A stretch of DNA of 64,000 nucleotides from an uncultured Ruegeria sp. (GCF_947500045.1 NZ_CANMQQ010000011.1:62001-126000); one strand, 5' to 3'; shown: positions 27,532-36,886, numbered from the stretch's first letter. A program made the numbers and translations. Notes: generated from the sequence alone by a model not told the origin.

Positions 27532-28437
27532 ATGCGACACAGCCAGCTCAAAGCCTTTCATTACGTGGCCAAACATGGCGGATTTTCCCGTGCGGCAGAG
27601 GCTCTTTTTCTGACCCAGCCTGCGATTTCCGAGCAGGTTCGAAAGCTGGAACAGGACCACGACCTGTTGCTGTTCCAGCGCGAACGGAAACGCGTAAACC
27701 TTACCCCTGAAGGCGAACAGCTTTACCGATATACAAAGCAATATTTTGAGATCGAGGATCAGATCGAGGACTATCTTTCCGAAACCAAGGCAGCGATCGA
27801 TGGCGAACTAAGGATCATCGCCGATTCAGCCCATCACATGACGCCCTTCCTGGGTTCATTCCAAAAGAAATTCCCAAAGATCACGATCACCGTTCGCTCT
27901 GGCAATACAGAAGAAATCCTCGAAGAACTGCGATCGTACAACGCTGAAATTGGTGTTGTTGGAAGCTTGTCCCCCGGCAAGGACATGGACATACTGAATT
28001 TGGGGTCCACCGAAATCGTGGCTTTTGCAGCGCAGGGGGTCCTATTGGCGTCCAAGCCAACTCTGTCCTTGGAAGAGTTGGCCGATCTGCCTTTGGTTTT
28101 CCGGGAAGAAGGTTCCAAAACCCGCCAGAAATTGGAAGAAGAGGCGGCAAAGCATGGGATTATCTTACGTCCGGCGATTGTTGCAGAAGGCCGCGAAGCT
28201 GTCCGGGAACTGGTGGCATCTGGTGCCGGCATTGGATTTGTCTCTGAAGCCGAGTATGGCCATGATGATCGGCTTCGGCAGATTAGACTAAAAGATATCA
28301 AGCTTCAGATGGGAGAAAGTATGATCTCACTTTCTCAGCGCAGAGATGTGAAGATTATTCGGTCCTTTATGGAGTTCGCTCAAAACACATTTGAAGAAAG
28401 AGAAGCCCCCGCCAATGCTTTATTGGCGGGGATCTGA
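27532..28437 (+). CDS. LysR-family transcriptional regulator of the AEP genes
   Basis: The 301-residue protein has an N-terminal winged helix-turn-helix (HSQLKAFHYVAKHGGFSRAAEALFLTQPAISEQVRKLE, residues 3-41) and a type 2 periplasmic-binding-fold ligand domain. It lies between the divergent AEP catabolic operon and the convergent AEP transporter genes, a position typical of AEP-responsive LysR activators. The ligand is probably AEP or a breakdown product (inference). Its C-terminal codons form half of a perfect hairpin. Confidence 0.82.
   Translation: MRHSQLKAFHYVAKHGGFSRAAEALFLTQPAISEQVRKLEQDHDLLLFQRERKRVNLTPEGEQLYRYTKQYFEIEDQIEDYLSETKAAIDGELRIIADSAHHMTPFLGSFQKKFPKITITVRSGNTEEILEELRSYNAEIGVVGSLSPGKDMDILNLGSTEIVAFAAQGVLLASKPTLSLEELADLPLVFREEGSKTRQKLEEEAAKHGIILRPAIVAEGREAVRELVASGAGIGFVSEAEYGHDDRLRQIRLKDIKLQMGESMISLSQRRDVKIIRSFMEFAQNTFEEREAPANALLAGI
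28407..28431. terminator. Perfect hairpin between convergent genes
   Basis: CCCCGCCAAT and ATTGGCGGGG form a 10-bp perfect stem with loop GCTTT at the 3' end of the LysR gene. Toward the transporter side (minus strand) it is followed by a pyrimidine-rich run, so it may end both convergent transcripts. Confidence 0.6.
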
Positions 28438-28452
28438 CCTGTGACGCGGCAA

Positions 28453-30474
28453 TTATCGGCTTCGCCAGGCCTGTGTGCGCTTCAGAATTCCTTTTGAAGC
28501 AATCAGGTGAACGATCCGGGCGGCCGCGTTGGTGTAAAATATCATCATCCCCATCGCTGCAGCGGGTGCGATATCTCCGGCATCATCCATATTCAGCACC
28601 GCGATAGAGGCCAGTGTGGTTTTGGGCGAGTAGAGGAACACTACCGCCGACACGGTCGTCATCGCATTGACAAACAGATAGATTGATATGTCCAGGACAG
28701 CTGGAAGACATACCGGAACCGTCACCCGTGCAAACAACTTCATCGTCGGTTGCTTAAGCGAAGATGATACTGACTCAAACTCTCTGTCCATCTGCTTGAG
28801 TGCTGTCACTGCCGTCAGATGTGACACGGTATAAAAGTGCGTCACCGTACAGATTACCAATATCGCCATTGTTCCATAGATGCCGTTCAGCGGATTGGAC
28901 GGGTTATTGAAAAAGAAGATGTAGGATAGGCCCAGAACCATTCCCGGTATCGCCATAGGCAACATCGCAAACATCTGAAAGATCGCCCGGCCGGTTCTGA
29001 ATCCGTTCGATTTTTCAACCAGATATGCACCAAAAAAAACAACAGAGGTACCGATCGCGGCCGTCAAAAGCGCCAGCTTGATCGAATTGACGTAAGAGCC
29101 CCAGCCGCCTCCATCCATCTTATTGAAATCGTAGTTCTTCAGGCTCAAGCTCAGGTCGTAAGGCCAGAACTTGATCAATGCCGCGAATTGGCAAACAGCC
29201 AGCAGCCCGACGATGAACAAGCCGATCAAACAACAATAGGCCAGAAAAATTCGATCTGTTTTTCGGTTTGGGGTTGGCTGGTAGGGAACTGACCGGGCCG
29301 ACAACAGAGCAACCTGCTTAGATTGCACCATGCGGTCGATCGTAAAAGCCAGGATTGCCGGGATCACCAGAACGACCGATACAACAGCGCCCATCTCGAA
29401 ATTTTGCTGGCCAATCACCTGTTTGTAGATGTCTACCGCGAGAACGTTGAACTGGCCGCCAATCACTTTGGGTAGGCCGAAATCAGTTATCACCAGGTTG
29501 AATACCACAAAGGCCGCTGAGATCAGGCCATAGCGGGCACCAGGAACGGTCACCGTCCAGAATGTGCGCCACGGGGTCGAACGCAGGCTAGCCGCAGCCT
29601 CGTACAGACGCGCATCCGAGATTGCGAGCGCCGTTGAAATTATCAGGAATGCGTGGGGGAAGGTAAAAAATACCGAGCCTATCACGATTCCGATCGGGCC
29701 ATAGATACTGGCGCCGAACAGCAACTCTTTGATCATGCCCTGGTTGCCAAATAGATAAACCAGCGCAATACCGGGCAAGAGCGAAGGTACCAGGATCGGG
29801 GCCATCGCAATCAGACGAAACACACCCTTAAAGCGCATGCAGCTGCGGTTCAGCGCATAGGCAAACCAAAACGCCAGCGTTACCGTGACAATAGTGCTGA
29901 GCACAGAAATCCAAAGGGAGTTCTTGACTGAGTTGAACAGTGCCGGTGTCGAGAAATAGTTGACGAAATTGTCCAAACCTCGCGACTGGACCGGTCTCAA
30001 CTGAACTCGACGGAACTCATTGGAATCAAGCGTGACCCAATCCGTACCGTCCTGCAGCGTAGATCCGACAAGAAACCTCCCGGTGTCACTCGTGTTGCGG
30101 ATCTGGTACATAACCGGACTGCGGAAACTAAAATTGGGGAAAAGCGCTGTTACCGATAGGCGCCCGTCTGAGCCTGTCGCCAGATCAGTGTCTGAAAAAG
30201 CGCCGGTTTGTTCGTTTAGCGTTTCAGCCGACTGGATAGTCCCGTCGAAATTGCCTGACTCGTCACTGACCTGAAACTCGTATTGCGACAATTCCATCCG
30301 ATAGGTTGAGAATGACTTGGAAAGCATCGTGTAAAGCGGCAGAACCAACGTCGCGACCAGATAGAGCGCGATCACGATCATGCTTCCGCGCATCAGGATG
30401 TCATCCCTGCTGAGCTTGGGTTTGATGTCAGGCCCGGCTGGAAGGGTGCCCGGGTTGGTTGAAATCTCGGTCAT
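28453..30474 (-). CDS. 2-Aminoethylphosphonate-type ABC permease, fused double unit
   Basis: The 673-residue membrane protein contains two permease halves of the FbpB/PhnU type, each with an EAA loop (LYEAAASLRSTPWRTFWTVTVPG in the first, and a match near FARVTVPVCLPAVLDISIY in the second). After the first helix (about residue 50) there is a polar, beta-rich insert of roughly 110 residues, probably periplasmic, before the first helical bundle. It overlaps the phnT-type ATPase gene by 4 bp. Family and neighbourhood indicate AEP import. Confidence 0.83.
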   Translation of the reverse strand: MTEISTNPGTLPAGPDIKPKLSRDDILMRGSMIVIALYLVATLVLPLYTMLSKSFSTYRMELSQYEFQVSDESGNFDGTIQSAETLNEQTGAFSDTDLATGSDGRLSVTALFPNFSFRSPVMYQIRNTSDTGRFLVGSTLQDGTDWVTLDSNEFRRVQLRPVQSRGLDNFVNYFSTPALFNSVKNSLWISVLSTIVTVTLAFWFAYALNRSCMRFKGVFRLIAMAPILVPSLLPGIALVYLFGNQGMIKELLFGASIYGPIGIVIGSVFFTFPHAFLIISTALAISDARLYEAAASLRSTPWRTFWTVTVPGARYGLISAAFVVFNLVITDFGLPKVIGGQFNVLAVDIYKQVIGQQNFEMGAVVSVVLVIPAILAFTIDRMVQSKQVALLSARSVPYQPTPNRKTDRIFLAYCCLIGLFIVGLLAVCQFAALIKFWPYDLSLSLKNYDFNKMDGGGWGSYVNSIKLALLTAAIGTSVVFFGAYLVEKSNGFRTGRAIFQMFAMLPMAIPGMVLGLSYIFFFNNPSNPLNGIYGTMAILVICTVTHFYTVSHLTAVTALKQMDREFESVSSSLKQPTMKLFARVTVPVCLPAVLDISIYLFVNAMTTVSAVVFLYSPKTTLASIAVLNMDDAGDIAPAAAMGMMIFYTNAAARIVHLIASKGILKRTQAWRSR

Positions 30475-31601
30475 GATGTTGTCTCCGGAACATCAAAGGC
30501 CATCAACCGGTTTTCGGGCAGCTCGATCACCATGCTACGGCCCTCTTCCAATTCTAGGCGGCGCACGGCATTGATCGAAAAATCCGCGATCAGTTCCGAA
30601 GATCCAAATCGCTCGTTGCTTAAACGGCATCGCCAAAACGAACCGAGGAATTCCATTTCGTCGAGAGTAACCTCAATGCAGTTCCGATTGCCCCCGGTAT
30701 CGAGATATCCTGCCTCGTGCGGAATGATATCTTCCGGTCGGATTGCTGCAATCGCCGGCATTCCGTCATTGAATGTGTGGCTGAGGCACGCAAAGGTTTT
30801 TTCGCCAACACTCAGTCGACCGCCTTTGGTTACCTGAGACTGGATCTGGTTCATTTCTCCGATAAAGTCCGCCACGAACAAGTTAGTTGGTTCGCGATAG
30901 ATTTCCGTGGGTGATCCCACTTGCTCAATAACCCCATGGTTCATGACCACGATCCGATCCGCCATGGCCAGGGCTTCTTCCTGATCATGCGTAACCATAA
31001 CAGTCGTCACGCCCAATTTGCGTTGTAGCTCTTTGATTTCGTGACGTAGATGGACGCGCACTTTTGCGTCCAGTGCCGAAAGCGGTTCATCCAACAATAG
31101 TAGACCGGGATTGGTCGCAATCGCGCGGGCCAACGCAATGCGCTGCTGCTGACCACCTGACAATTGCGCAGGATACTTTTTTCCCTGTTCTGGCAGACCC
31201 ACCAAGTGAAGCAGTTCGCTGACTCGGAACGCGATATCCGACTTGCTGCGGCCCGTGTTTTCAAGGCCGAAGGCAATGTTCTTTTCAATCGTCAAATTTG
31301 GGAACAACGCATAGGATTGAAATACAATCCCAAAATCACGCTCGGACGGTGGCAAATTGGAGACGTCTTTGCCATCCTGCATAACCGTACCTTTGGTCTG
31401 CAAATCCAATCCTGCGATCGCCCGCAGAAGAGTGGTTTTACCGCAGCCGGAGGGGCCGAGGAAACAAATGAATTCGCCTTCGTTGATTTCAAGGGAGATG
31501 TCTTTGAGCGCCAGAAAGCTGCCGAACGCTTTCCACAAATTTTGGATGCTGAGATACAGTTCACCGGGTGGTGTTTTCTGAAGCACGGGAGAGGTCCTCA
31601 C
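30471..31601 (-). CDS. phnT: 2-Aminoethylphosphonate-type ABC transporter ATPase
   Basis: Start codon GTG 31601 with GAGG upstream gives 376 residues. Walker A GPSGCGKTT is at 49-57, signature QLSGGQQQR, Walker B LLLDEPLSALD and H-loop VTHDQEEA; a TOBE-like domain follows after residue 240. It is closest in layout to PotA/FbpC-type importers and sits between the AEP binding-protein and permease genes, so it should energise AEP uptake. Confidence 0.87.
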   Translation of the reverse strand: MRTSPVLQKTPPGELYLSIQNLWKAFGSFLALKDISLEINEGEFICFLGPSGCGKTTLLRAIAGLDLQTKGTVMQDGKDVSNLPPSERDFGIVFQSYALFPNLTIEKNIAFGLENTGRSKSDIAFRVSELLHLVGLPEQGKKYPAQLSGGQQQRIALARAIATNPGLLLLDEPLSALDAKVRVHLRHEIKELQRKLGVTTVMVTHDQEEALAMADRIVVMNHGVIEQVGSPTEIYREPTNLFVADFIGEMNQIQSQVTKGGRLSVGEKTFACLSHTFNDGMPAIAAIRPEDIIPHEAGYLDTGGNRNCIEVTLDEMEFLGSFWRCRLSNERFGSSELIADFSINAVRRLELEEGRSMVIELPENRLMAFDVPETTS

Positions 31602-31682
31602 ATCTGCACCTCGGGCGCGGCCAATTCTGGCCGGTCGGAACCGGGTGTGTAAGCTGCATTATTGGGAACAAGAGAACGGTGC

Positions 31683-31710
31683 GCAGGAGAGACACAAAAG
31701 CCCCTCCTGC
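31683..31710. terminator. Intercistronic hairpin between binding-protein and ATPase genes
   Basis: GCAGGAG (31683-31689) and CTCCTGC (31704-31710) pair around a 14-base loop in the gap between phnS and phnT. There is no strong U-run, so partial attenuation or mRNA stabilisation is more likely than full termination. Confidence 0.4.
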
Positions 31711-31718
31711 CAATGAAT

Positions 31719-32738
31719 TTACTTCGCTTCCGACTTTCCGTCATAGCGAGACTGCCATTCCTTCAGAATTGCCGCGCGATTGTTGGCGGCAAACTCAAAG
31801 TCATTGTCGATCATTGCATCCAGAAGACCCTCTGGGAAGTGCTCAACTGGCTTTGCAACACCTGGATAGGCCACGACTGCATATCCGGTATTGTACATTT
31901 CGTTGGCCTCTTTGGTGACCGTGAAATCGACCAGCTTCTGCGCGGCCTCGAGATTTGCGGTACCTGCAACAATTGCAGTTGCTTCCATGTCCCAACCCAC
32001 GCCCTCAGAAGGCACGATGATCTCAAGAGGTGCGCCGTCCGCTTTGGACTTGGCACCACGGAACGCAAAGGACACGCCGATTGGAATTTCACCTGCGGCT
32101 GCCAGTTTGCAGGGTTTGGAACCTGAATGGGTGTATCTTGCGATATTATCGTGCAGTGCATCCATGTATTCCCAACCGCCGTCTTCGCCGAACATCTGAA
32201 GCCAGCTGGAAACATCGAGAAACCCTGTACCTGATGAATTCGGATTCGGCATGATCACCTGATCCTTATACATCGGGTCAGTCAGATCTTTCCAAGATGT
32301 CGGTGGTTTCAACCCCGCTTTTTCAGCCTCAACTGTATTATAGCAAACTGACGCTACCCATGCGTCCATTCCGACCCAAGCAGGTGGGTTGTCGCCATCG
32401 ACAAACTTTACGTCCAGCTCTTCCACACCTGCCGGCGCATAAGGTTCAAGCATGCCTTCCGATTTGAGCAACAGCAGCGACGTGGCCGCCAGTCCCCACA
32501 CAACGTCAGCCTGCGGATTGTCCCGTTCTGCCAGCAGTTTGGCAGTAATGATCCCGGTCGAGTCGCGGACCCAGTTGATTTTGATATCGGGATTACTTTG
32601 GTTAAATGTCTCAGCGTACCGGGCCAAGTCTTCCGCCTCGACGGCGGTATATACTGTCAATTCCGTTTCCGAAACTGCAGCCGTTGCCGTCAGCGCACCG
32701 ACCGCCAAAGCTGCGAAATATGATGCTGTGTGTTTCAT
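31719..32738 (-). CDS. phnS: 2-Aminoethylphosphonate ABC substrate-binding protein
   Basis: This 339-residue periplasmic protein has a signal peptide of about 22 residues (AALAVGALTATAAVSE) followed by LTVYTAVEAEDLARYAETF, the start typical of the Fe3+/AEP binding family. PNPNSSGTGFLDVSSW and VSFAFRGAK are other family blocks lining the ligand cleft. Ribosome binding site GAGGATC precedes ATG 32738. It is the first gene of the import operon, with a candidate LysR site 123 bp upstream. Confidence 0.86.
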   Translation of the reverse strand: MKHTASYFAALAVGALTATAAVSETELTVYTAVEAEDLARYAETFNQSNPDIKINWVRDSTGIITAKLLAERDNPQADVVWGLAATSLLLLKSEGMLEPYAPAGVEELDVKFVDGDNPPAWVGMDAWVASVCYNTVEAEKAGLKPPTSWKDLTDPMYKDQVIMPNPNSSGTGFLDVSSWLQMFGEDGGWEYMDALHDNIARYTHSGSKPCKLAAAGEIPIGVSFAFRGAKSKADGAPLEIIVPSEGVGWDMEATAIVAGTANLEAAQKLVDFTVTKEANEMYNTGYAVVAYPGVAKPVEHFPEGLLDAMIDNDFEFAANNRAAILKEWQSRYDGKSEAK

Positions 32739-32860
32739 TGTGATCCTCTGTTGGTGATTATGTCAGGTTCGCCATTCTCGCGCGGCGTTCGAATTCACAT
32801 TTGTGCATCGTCAGTTTGACAGATAAAAACTTCAAGAAAAATCGATTATACCTTCGATGT

Positions 32861-32877
32861 CATAAGCATAACCTATG
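32861..32877. promoter_or_regulatory. Candidate LysR (PhnR-type) site upstream of phnS
   Basis: The 17-mer cataagcataacctatg is the second copy of the motif at 27493-27509 (15 of 17 identical, same orientation). It lies in the 233-bp gap between phnS and the hydrolase gene, 123 bp before the phnS start. No other copy was noticed in the window by eye. Confidence 0.6.
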
Positions 32878-32971
32878 GAACTGGATGCCACTGACCTAAA
32901 GACGACGGCGATGAAACTTGGCGTCGCAACCGCTGGTTTCAAAGGATTGTATTCGGGTGATTTGCATCCAC

Positions 32972-34501
32972 TTAGTGCAGCCCGATCTTGACACCTCCGA
33001 CACGAACCAGAGTCCGTGCAAATGTTGGATCTGCATTGATCATGCGGTGGTTCAGCATTTTGCGGGTCAGATCAAGCAGCGTTGGCATATTTTCGGGCCG
33101 TGTCGCGATGGATTCTGTTTCACCGTTTCCGCCCATGTCAAAAAGCACCTGCGGCAGCCCGGCACCAAATTCAATCAGGCGGTGCCTCTTCGTGCGCAGA
33201 ATGCCCAGACCGGATTGCCTCGAGTTCAGGCCAAGTTCAGTCATCCACGGGGTCGGCTTCACCGGATTGCCAAAATCGAATTCGGAAAAGCTGTGGTCTG
33301 CGCCTTCCTTTTCAGTGTCATCCAGAATGCCAAGCAGGCTTCGTCCGTTCATCGACGAGGGGACTTCCGCGCCTACTCTTGCAAGAATGGTGGCAGGTAT
33401 ATCGATGGATTCCGTGAATCCAGAATGAACCTCACCGTGCATGTCAGGGCGTGCGGGATCACGCACAATCAGCGGGACGTGAAACGCGGCATCGTGGAAC
33501 GTGCCTTTCCCCCAAAGACCAAAGTCACCCAACATCTCACCGTGATCAGAAGTGACGACCAGAATAGTATTGTCCCATTGGCCCGAACTCTTGAGCCAGC
33601 TGACCACGCGCCCGATATGATGATCAACTTCGGTTGCAAGCGCCAAATAGAGAGACCTCAATTGGGCGACGGTTTCCGCGCTGTTCTTTATATCAGGGAA
33701 CCCGACAACCATGCTTGAGATCGGTTGCCGGTCTTGGGCCGGAGCTAAAAACGGATGCCAGTGCCGATCACCCAATGGATCTTGTGTTATACGCGGCGCG
33801 GGCATGTCTTGCCGGTCGTAGAGCTGATTGTAAGGCGCAGGTGCCACAAGCGGGGGATGCGGCCGGATATAGGTCAGCGCGGCAAACCATCCCTGCTCGA
33901 TACTCTGCATCCTGGTCAGGAATTGATCCGTCAGGAACGCCGTATCGCTCAGCTCCGCCGGATAAAGCGCCGGATCCGTCATCGCCGGGCCAATTGGCTG
34001 ATAGGTGTCGGGGTAAGGGGGCAGGTCTATCCCCCGCTGTGACAAATGCGAAAGCCAGGCGCTGACATCCGATTCCATCCGCATTCTTAGTTCTTCCTCA
34101 AAACCAGGAAGAAGTTCCTCGTAGCTTTGAAGTCGCGGGTCATCCGCAGGCAAAGCTCTGGGGTCACGAGTAATGTCAGTATAGCCAAACATTCGCGGAA
34201 TATAGTTAGCCTGTCGCATTGCGTGCGCGAGGTTCGGAGTGTCATGCCGTAGCGGAGTGCCATTTCTGACGGCCCGGTGGTTGAATGCATATTGCCCCGT
34301 GAAAAGGGAAACCCGGCTGGGTCCGCAAGGCACCGTGACAGTAAAATGATTGGCAAAACTGACCGCGTTATCCTGCAACCGTCGCAGATTGGGCAGTTGC
34401 GCGACCCGACCCAAACCGTCCTGCCCCAGAAGATCATAGCGGAACTGATCAATGACGATCAGCAGGACATTTGGGCGGGCGTTGCCATCATCTGTTTGCA
34501 A
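32972..34501 (-). CDS. Sulfatase-fold hydrolase, phosphonate monoester hydrolase type
   Basis: A 509-residue sulfatase/alkaline-phosphatase-superfamily enzyme. Cys59 in VPCGPSR sits in the C-x-P-x-R motif that is converted to formylglycine. Metal ligands include Asp18 in VIDQFR and Asp319/His320 in TSDHGE. IRPHPPLVAPAPY and GFTESIDIPATILARVG are characteristic of phosphonate monoester/phosphodiester hydrolases (PMH) rather than of arylsulfatases. The family splits phosphonate monoesters, phosphodiesters and some sulfate esters. Beside AEP genes it could free AEP or another phosphonate from an ester such as a phosphonolipid head group (inference). A formylglycine-generating enzyme must be encoded elsewhere. 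Start ATG 34501 behind GAGGAAAAA. Confidence 0.8.
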   Translation of the reverse strand: MQTDDGNARPNVLLIVIDQFRYDLLGQDGLGRVAQLPNLRRLQDNAVSFANHFTVTVPCGPSRVSLFTGQYAFNHRAVRNGTPLRHDTPNLAHAMRQANYIPRMFGYTDITRDPRALPADDPRLQSYEELLPGFEEELRMRMESDVSAWLSHLSQRGIDLPPYPDTYQPIGPAMTDPALYPAELSDTAFLTDQFLTRMQSIEQGWFAALTYIRPHPPLVAPAPYNQLYDRQDMPAPRITQDPLGDRHWHPFLAPAQDRQPISSMVVGFPDIKNSAETVAQLRSLYLALATEVDHHIGRVVSWLKSSGQWDNTILVVTSDHGEMLGDFGLWGKGTFHDAAFHVPLIVRDPARPDMHGEVHSGFTESIDIPATILARVGAEVPSSMNGRSLLGILDDTEKEGADHSFSEFDFGNPVKPTPWMTELGLNSRQSGLGILRTKRHRLIEFGAGLPQVLFDMGGNGETESIATRPENMPTLLDLTRKMLNHRMINADPTFARTLVRVGGVKIGLH

Positions 34502-34519
34502 ATTTTTCCTCCTATCCCC

Positions 34520-35359
34520 TCATCGTGCCATTGCCAGAACCACAATCCCGATTGCCACGATGGTCGCAGCCAGAAGCCGGTTAGATTTTGGCCCTTCGCC
34601 AAACCACATGACGCCAATGATTGACGCAAAGATAACAGAACTTTCCCTGAGTGCGGACACTACCCCCAGAGGCGCAATCGTCTTGGCATAGAGCACAAGG
34701 CCATAGGCCAAACCAGAGATGACACCGCCCGCCAGACCTGCCCAGACATAACGTCTGGGCAGTGCCACCAAACGCCGCCATCGGGTTGTGAAGATAAACC
34801 CGGCGACAAATATCTCAGCAACAAATAGCACAGCGATATATCCCAGCGTATTCCCGGAAAGCCGGATCCCGATACCATCTACAATCGAATAAGACGCAAT
34901 CATCACACCCGTACCAAACGCTGCCGCTACGGCAATCCAATTCGTGTGTCTGCCCAATCCGGCTAAGGAAAGGCAACCTATACCGACAGAGATACAGACG
35001 ATACCGATCCATGCGACTGGTGGCAAAAACTCGCCCGCGAATAAAATTGCACCCACCGTGACTAGGATCGGCGTCATCCCGCGTGAGATGGGGTAAACCA
35101 CCGACAGATCACCATGTTTGTAGGCGGTATTCAGAAACCAGTAATATCCCCAGTGGATCAGGGTCGAGCCGAAGACGAACGGGAAAGCCGCCCAAACCGG
35201 CAAACCGATGAACGGCAACGCAAACAGCGCCGGAATCGCATGGCCAAGCGCGACCAACCCCAGAACGATGGTTTTGTCTGGTGCCCCTTTGACAACTGCA
35301 TTCCAAAGCGCGTGCAGAAATGCGGCAGTCAAAACGATGAGAAGCGCGTGAGTTGTCAT
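34520..35359 (-). CDS. EamA/DMT-family transporter
   Basis: From ATG 35359 the product is 279 residues with ten predicted membrane helices in two EamA repeats (HALWNAVVKG at the start; ALRESSVIFASIIGVMWFGE in the second half). Drug/metabolite transporters move small organic molecules either way. It lies 18 bp upstream of the hydrolase gene in the same operon, so it could move the substrate or product of that enzyme. An upstream in-frame extension to 35434 is not family-like. Confidence 0.8.
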   Translation of the reverse strand: MTTHALLIVLTAAFLHALWNAVVKGAPDKTIVLGLVALGHAIPALFALPFIGLPVWAAFPFVFGSTLIHWGYYWFLNTAYKHGDLSVVYPISRGMTPILVTVGAILFAGEFLPPVAWIGIVCISVGIGCLSLAGLGRHTNWIAVAAAFGTGVMIASYSIVDGIGIRLSGNTLGYIAVLFVAEIFVAGFIFTTRWRRLVALPRRYVWAGLAGGVISGLAYGLVLYAKTIAPLGVVSALRESSVIFASIIGVMWFGEGPKSNRLLAATIVAIGIVVLAMAR

Positions 35360-35616
35360 TGGAACCTGACGAAAGGTCTTAAACGCCAGCGGCACATCAA
35401 GCTTCGAACTTCTGGGGGGTACATCAGGGCACATTCGCAGGCCGGAGTTCGCCCGTACCGTTGTTTGTGGTTATGCGAAAGCGTCGCGTAAGACCCAATC
35501 CCACGGCACAATGCCACCTCGGGCAGCGTCAGATTGGTGAACCCGACAATCGCACCGATCAGTTCCAATCGTTCCTCCAGAGAGTGGGCCTTTAGTGCAA
35601 GTCCTGTCGTTGCCAC
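35356..35616 (-). CDS. Hypothetical 86-aa protein, possibly a regulator fragment
   Basis: A frame from a GTG at 35616 (with GGAAATTC upstream) encodes 86 residues. The part LPEVALCRGIGSYATLSHNHKQRYGRTPA loosely resembles the second helix-turn-helix of AraC-type regulators, where a G-[FI]-x-S and an F/Y-G-x-x-P pattern occur. If so it is only the C-terminal third. It overlaps the EamA start by 4 bp. The match is weak, and a chance frame remains possible. Confidence 0.25.
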   Translation of the reverse strand: MATTGLALKAHSLEERLELIGAIVGFTNLTLPEVALCRGIGSYATLSHNHKQRYGRTPACECALMYPPEVRSLMCRWRLRPFVRFQ

Positions 35617-35722
35617 GAATTTCCTTTCAAGCTAGCGAATCGAGGTTCCAGCTTCCCGAGCAGCACACTTTATCTGAAGGGGCTCTTCAAGGACTTCTGT
35701 TGCGAAGTTTAACTAGCCGAAG

Positions 35723-36599
35723 GGTTTTGTTGCATTCTTTGGAGAACGATGACCAGATTGAGCGATTGCGGTGGATCTAGTTGTTCTATCGCAAACTTCG
35801 TCCCTACCTGTCAGGTCGAGTGCATTTCTGGAAGCGCGCACTCGAACATGACAAGAGCAGACCGTGACGGTCTCATTTTAGGACGCGCACTTTCCAAAGG
35901 ATGTTATCTTACACGCGGTCTTCTTTTATCTGTACTACGGTGTCTCCTACCGGGATCTGGAAGAAATCATGGCGGAACATGGCGTTAATCTGGATCATGC
36001 AACTCTGAGCCGCTGGGTCAGTCGATATGCCGGCCTCATTGCGGAAGCAGCGCGGTATAGTAAGCGTCCCGCAGACCGTTCGTGGCGAATGGATGAAACC
36101 TATGTGCGGGTCAAAGGCAAATGGGTTTATCTTTACCGAGCGATCGACAAACACGGCAAGACCTTGGACCTCATGCTATTTAAGGGCTGGGATAAAGTTG
36201 CGGCGACCAAGGTTTTCGTCTGCGCGTTTGAGGTGAACGGATTACAGCGCAAGATCGTCATCGACAAATGCGGCGCCAACACCGATGGCATCAAGGCCAT
36301 AAACAAGATGTTGGAAGGTATTGGCTGCTCAATCCCGATCGAGATAGTCAGGCGGAAGTACCTCAATAACATCGTTGAACAGGATCACCGTTTCATCAAA
36401 CGAAGGACCAGACTCATGCTGGGCTTCAAATCTTTCGCTTCAGCTGCCTCTGTCCTGGCTGGCATAGAGCTGGTCAACATGATCCGCAGGGGTCAATTCA
36501 CGCCCGGATTCCGACCGATTCAGCAGTTCGCCCAACTGGCAGGATAGTCAGCCCGCCGGCCCCTTCTATCCGGCTCTCAACGGAACTTACAACAGAACC
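35723..36599 (+). mobile_element. IS6-family insertion sequence with both ends
   Basis: Left end GGTTTTGTTGCATTC starts at 35723 and the right end, read from the other strand GGTTCTGTTGTAAG, finishes at 36599, giving about 877 bp, normal for IS6 elements. The flanking 8-mers (agccgaag, atccaaaa) do not form a convincing target duplication, as expected if flanks have recombined. The following 36600-36886 holds no gene I can support. Confidence 0.75.
35882..36547 (+). pseudogene. IS6-family transposase, disrupted by an early stop
   Basis: The frame from 35882 reads DAHFPKDVILHAVFFYL and continues to the stop after LAQLAG. All three catalytic residues are present (MDETY, VIDKCG, NNIVEQD). The N-terminal SFKGAHFP seen in related copies reads SF-stop-DAHFP here: the Lys codon is TAG. 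The next ATG at 35969 would lose about 30 residues of the helix-turn-helix, so the enzyme is probably inactive though otherwise well preserved. Confidence 0.75.
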
Positions 36600-36886
36600 A
36601 TCCAAAAGGGCCCGCAGTTAGAAGCGCTGCAACCAGAAGCCGGACACACGTAGGAACTCGAACGCATTTCCCAAATTCATCACAAGATTCTGCTTGCGTT
36701 CCCGGAGGAGTCCACACATGCACGCTCGGTCCAGTTGGGCCTATATAGCGCAATCCCTGGTCATTGTGGTATATTACGAAACAATCTCCTTGAACCCGAC
36801 AGAGCCGGAACTACCATAGAGAACCATAATTTCGCCGCGATTTGCAGGCAATTGTCGCCGGTGGATTTGAGAGTCGAATCGAGAAA

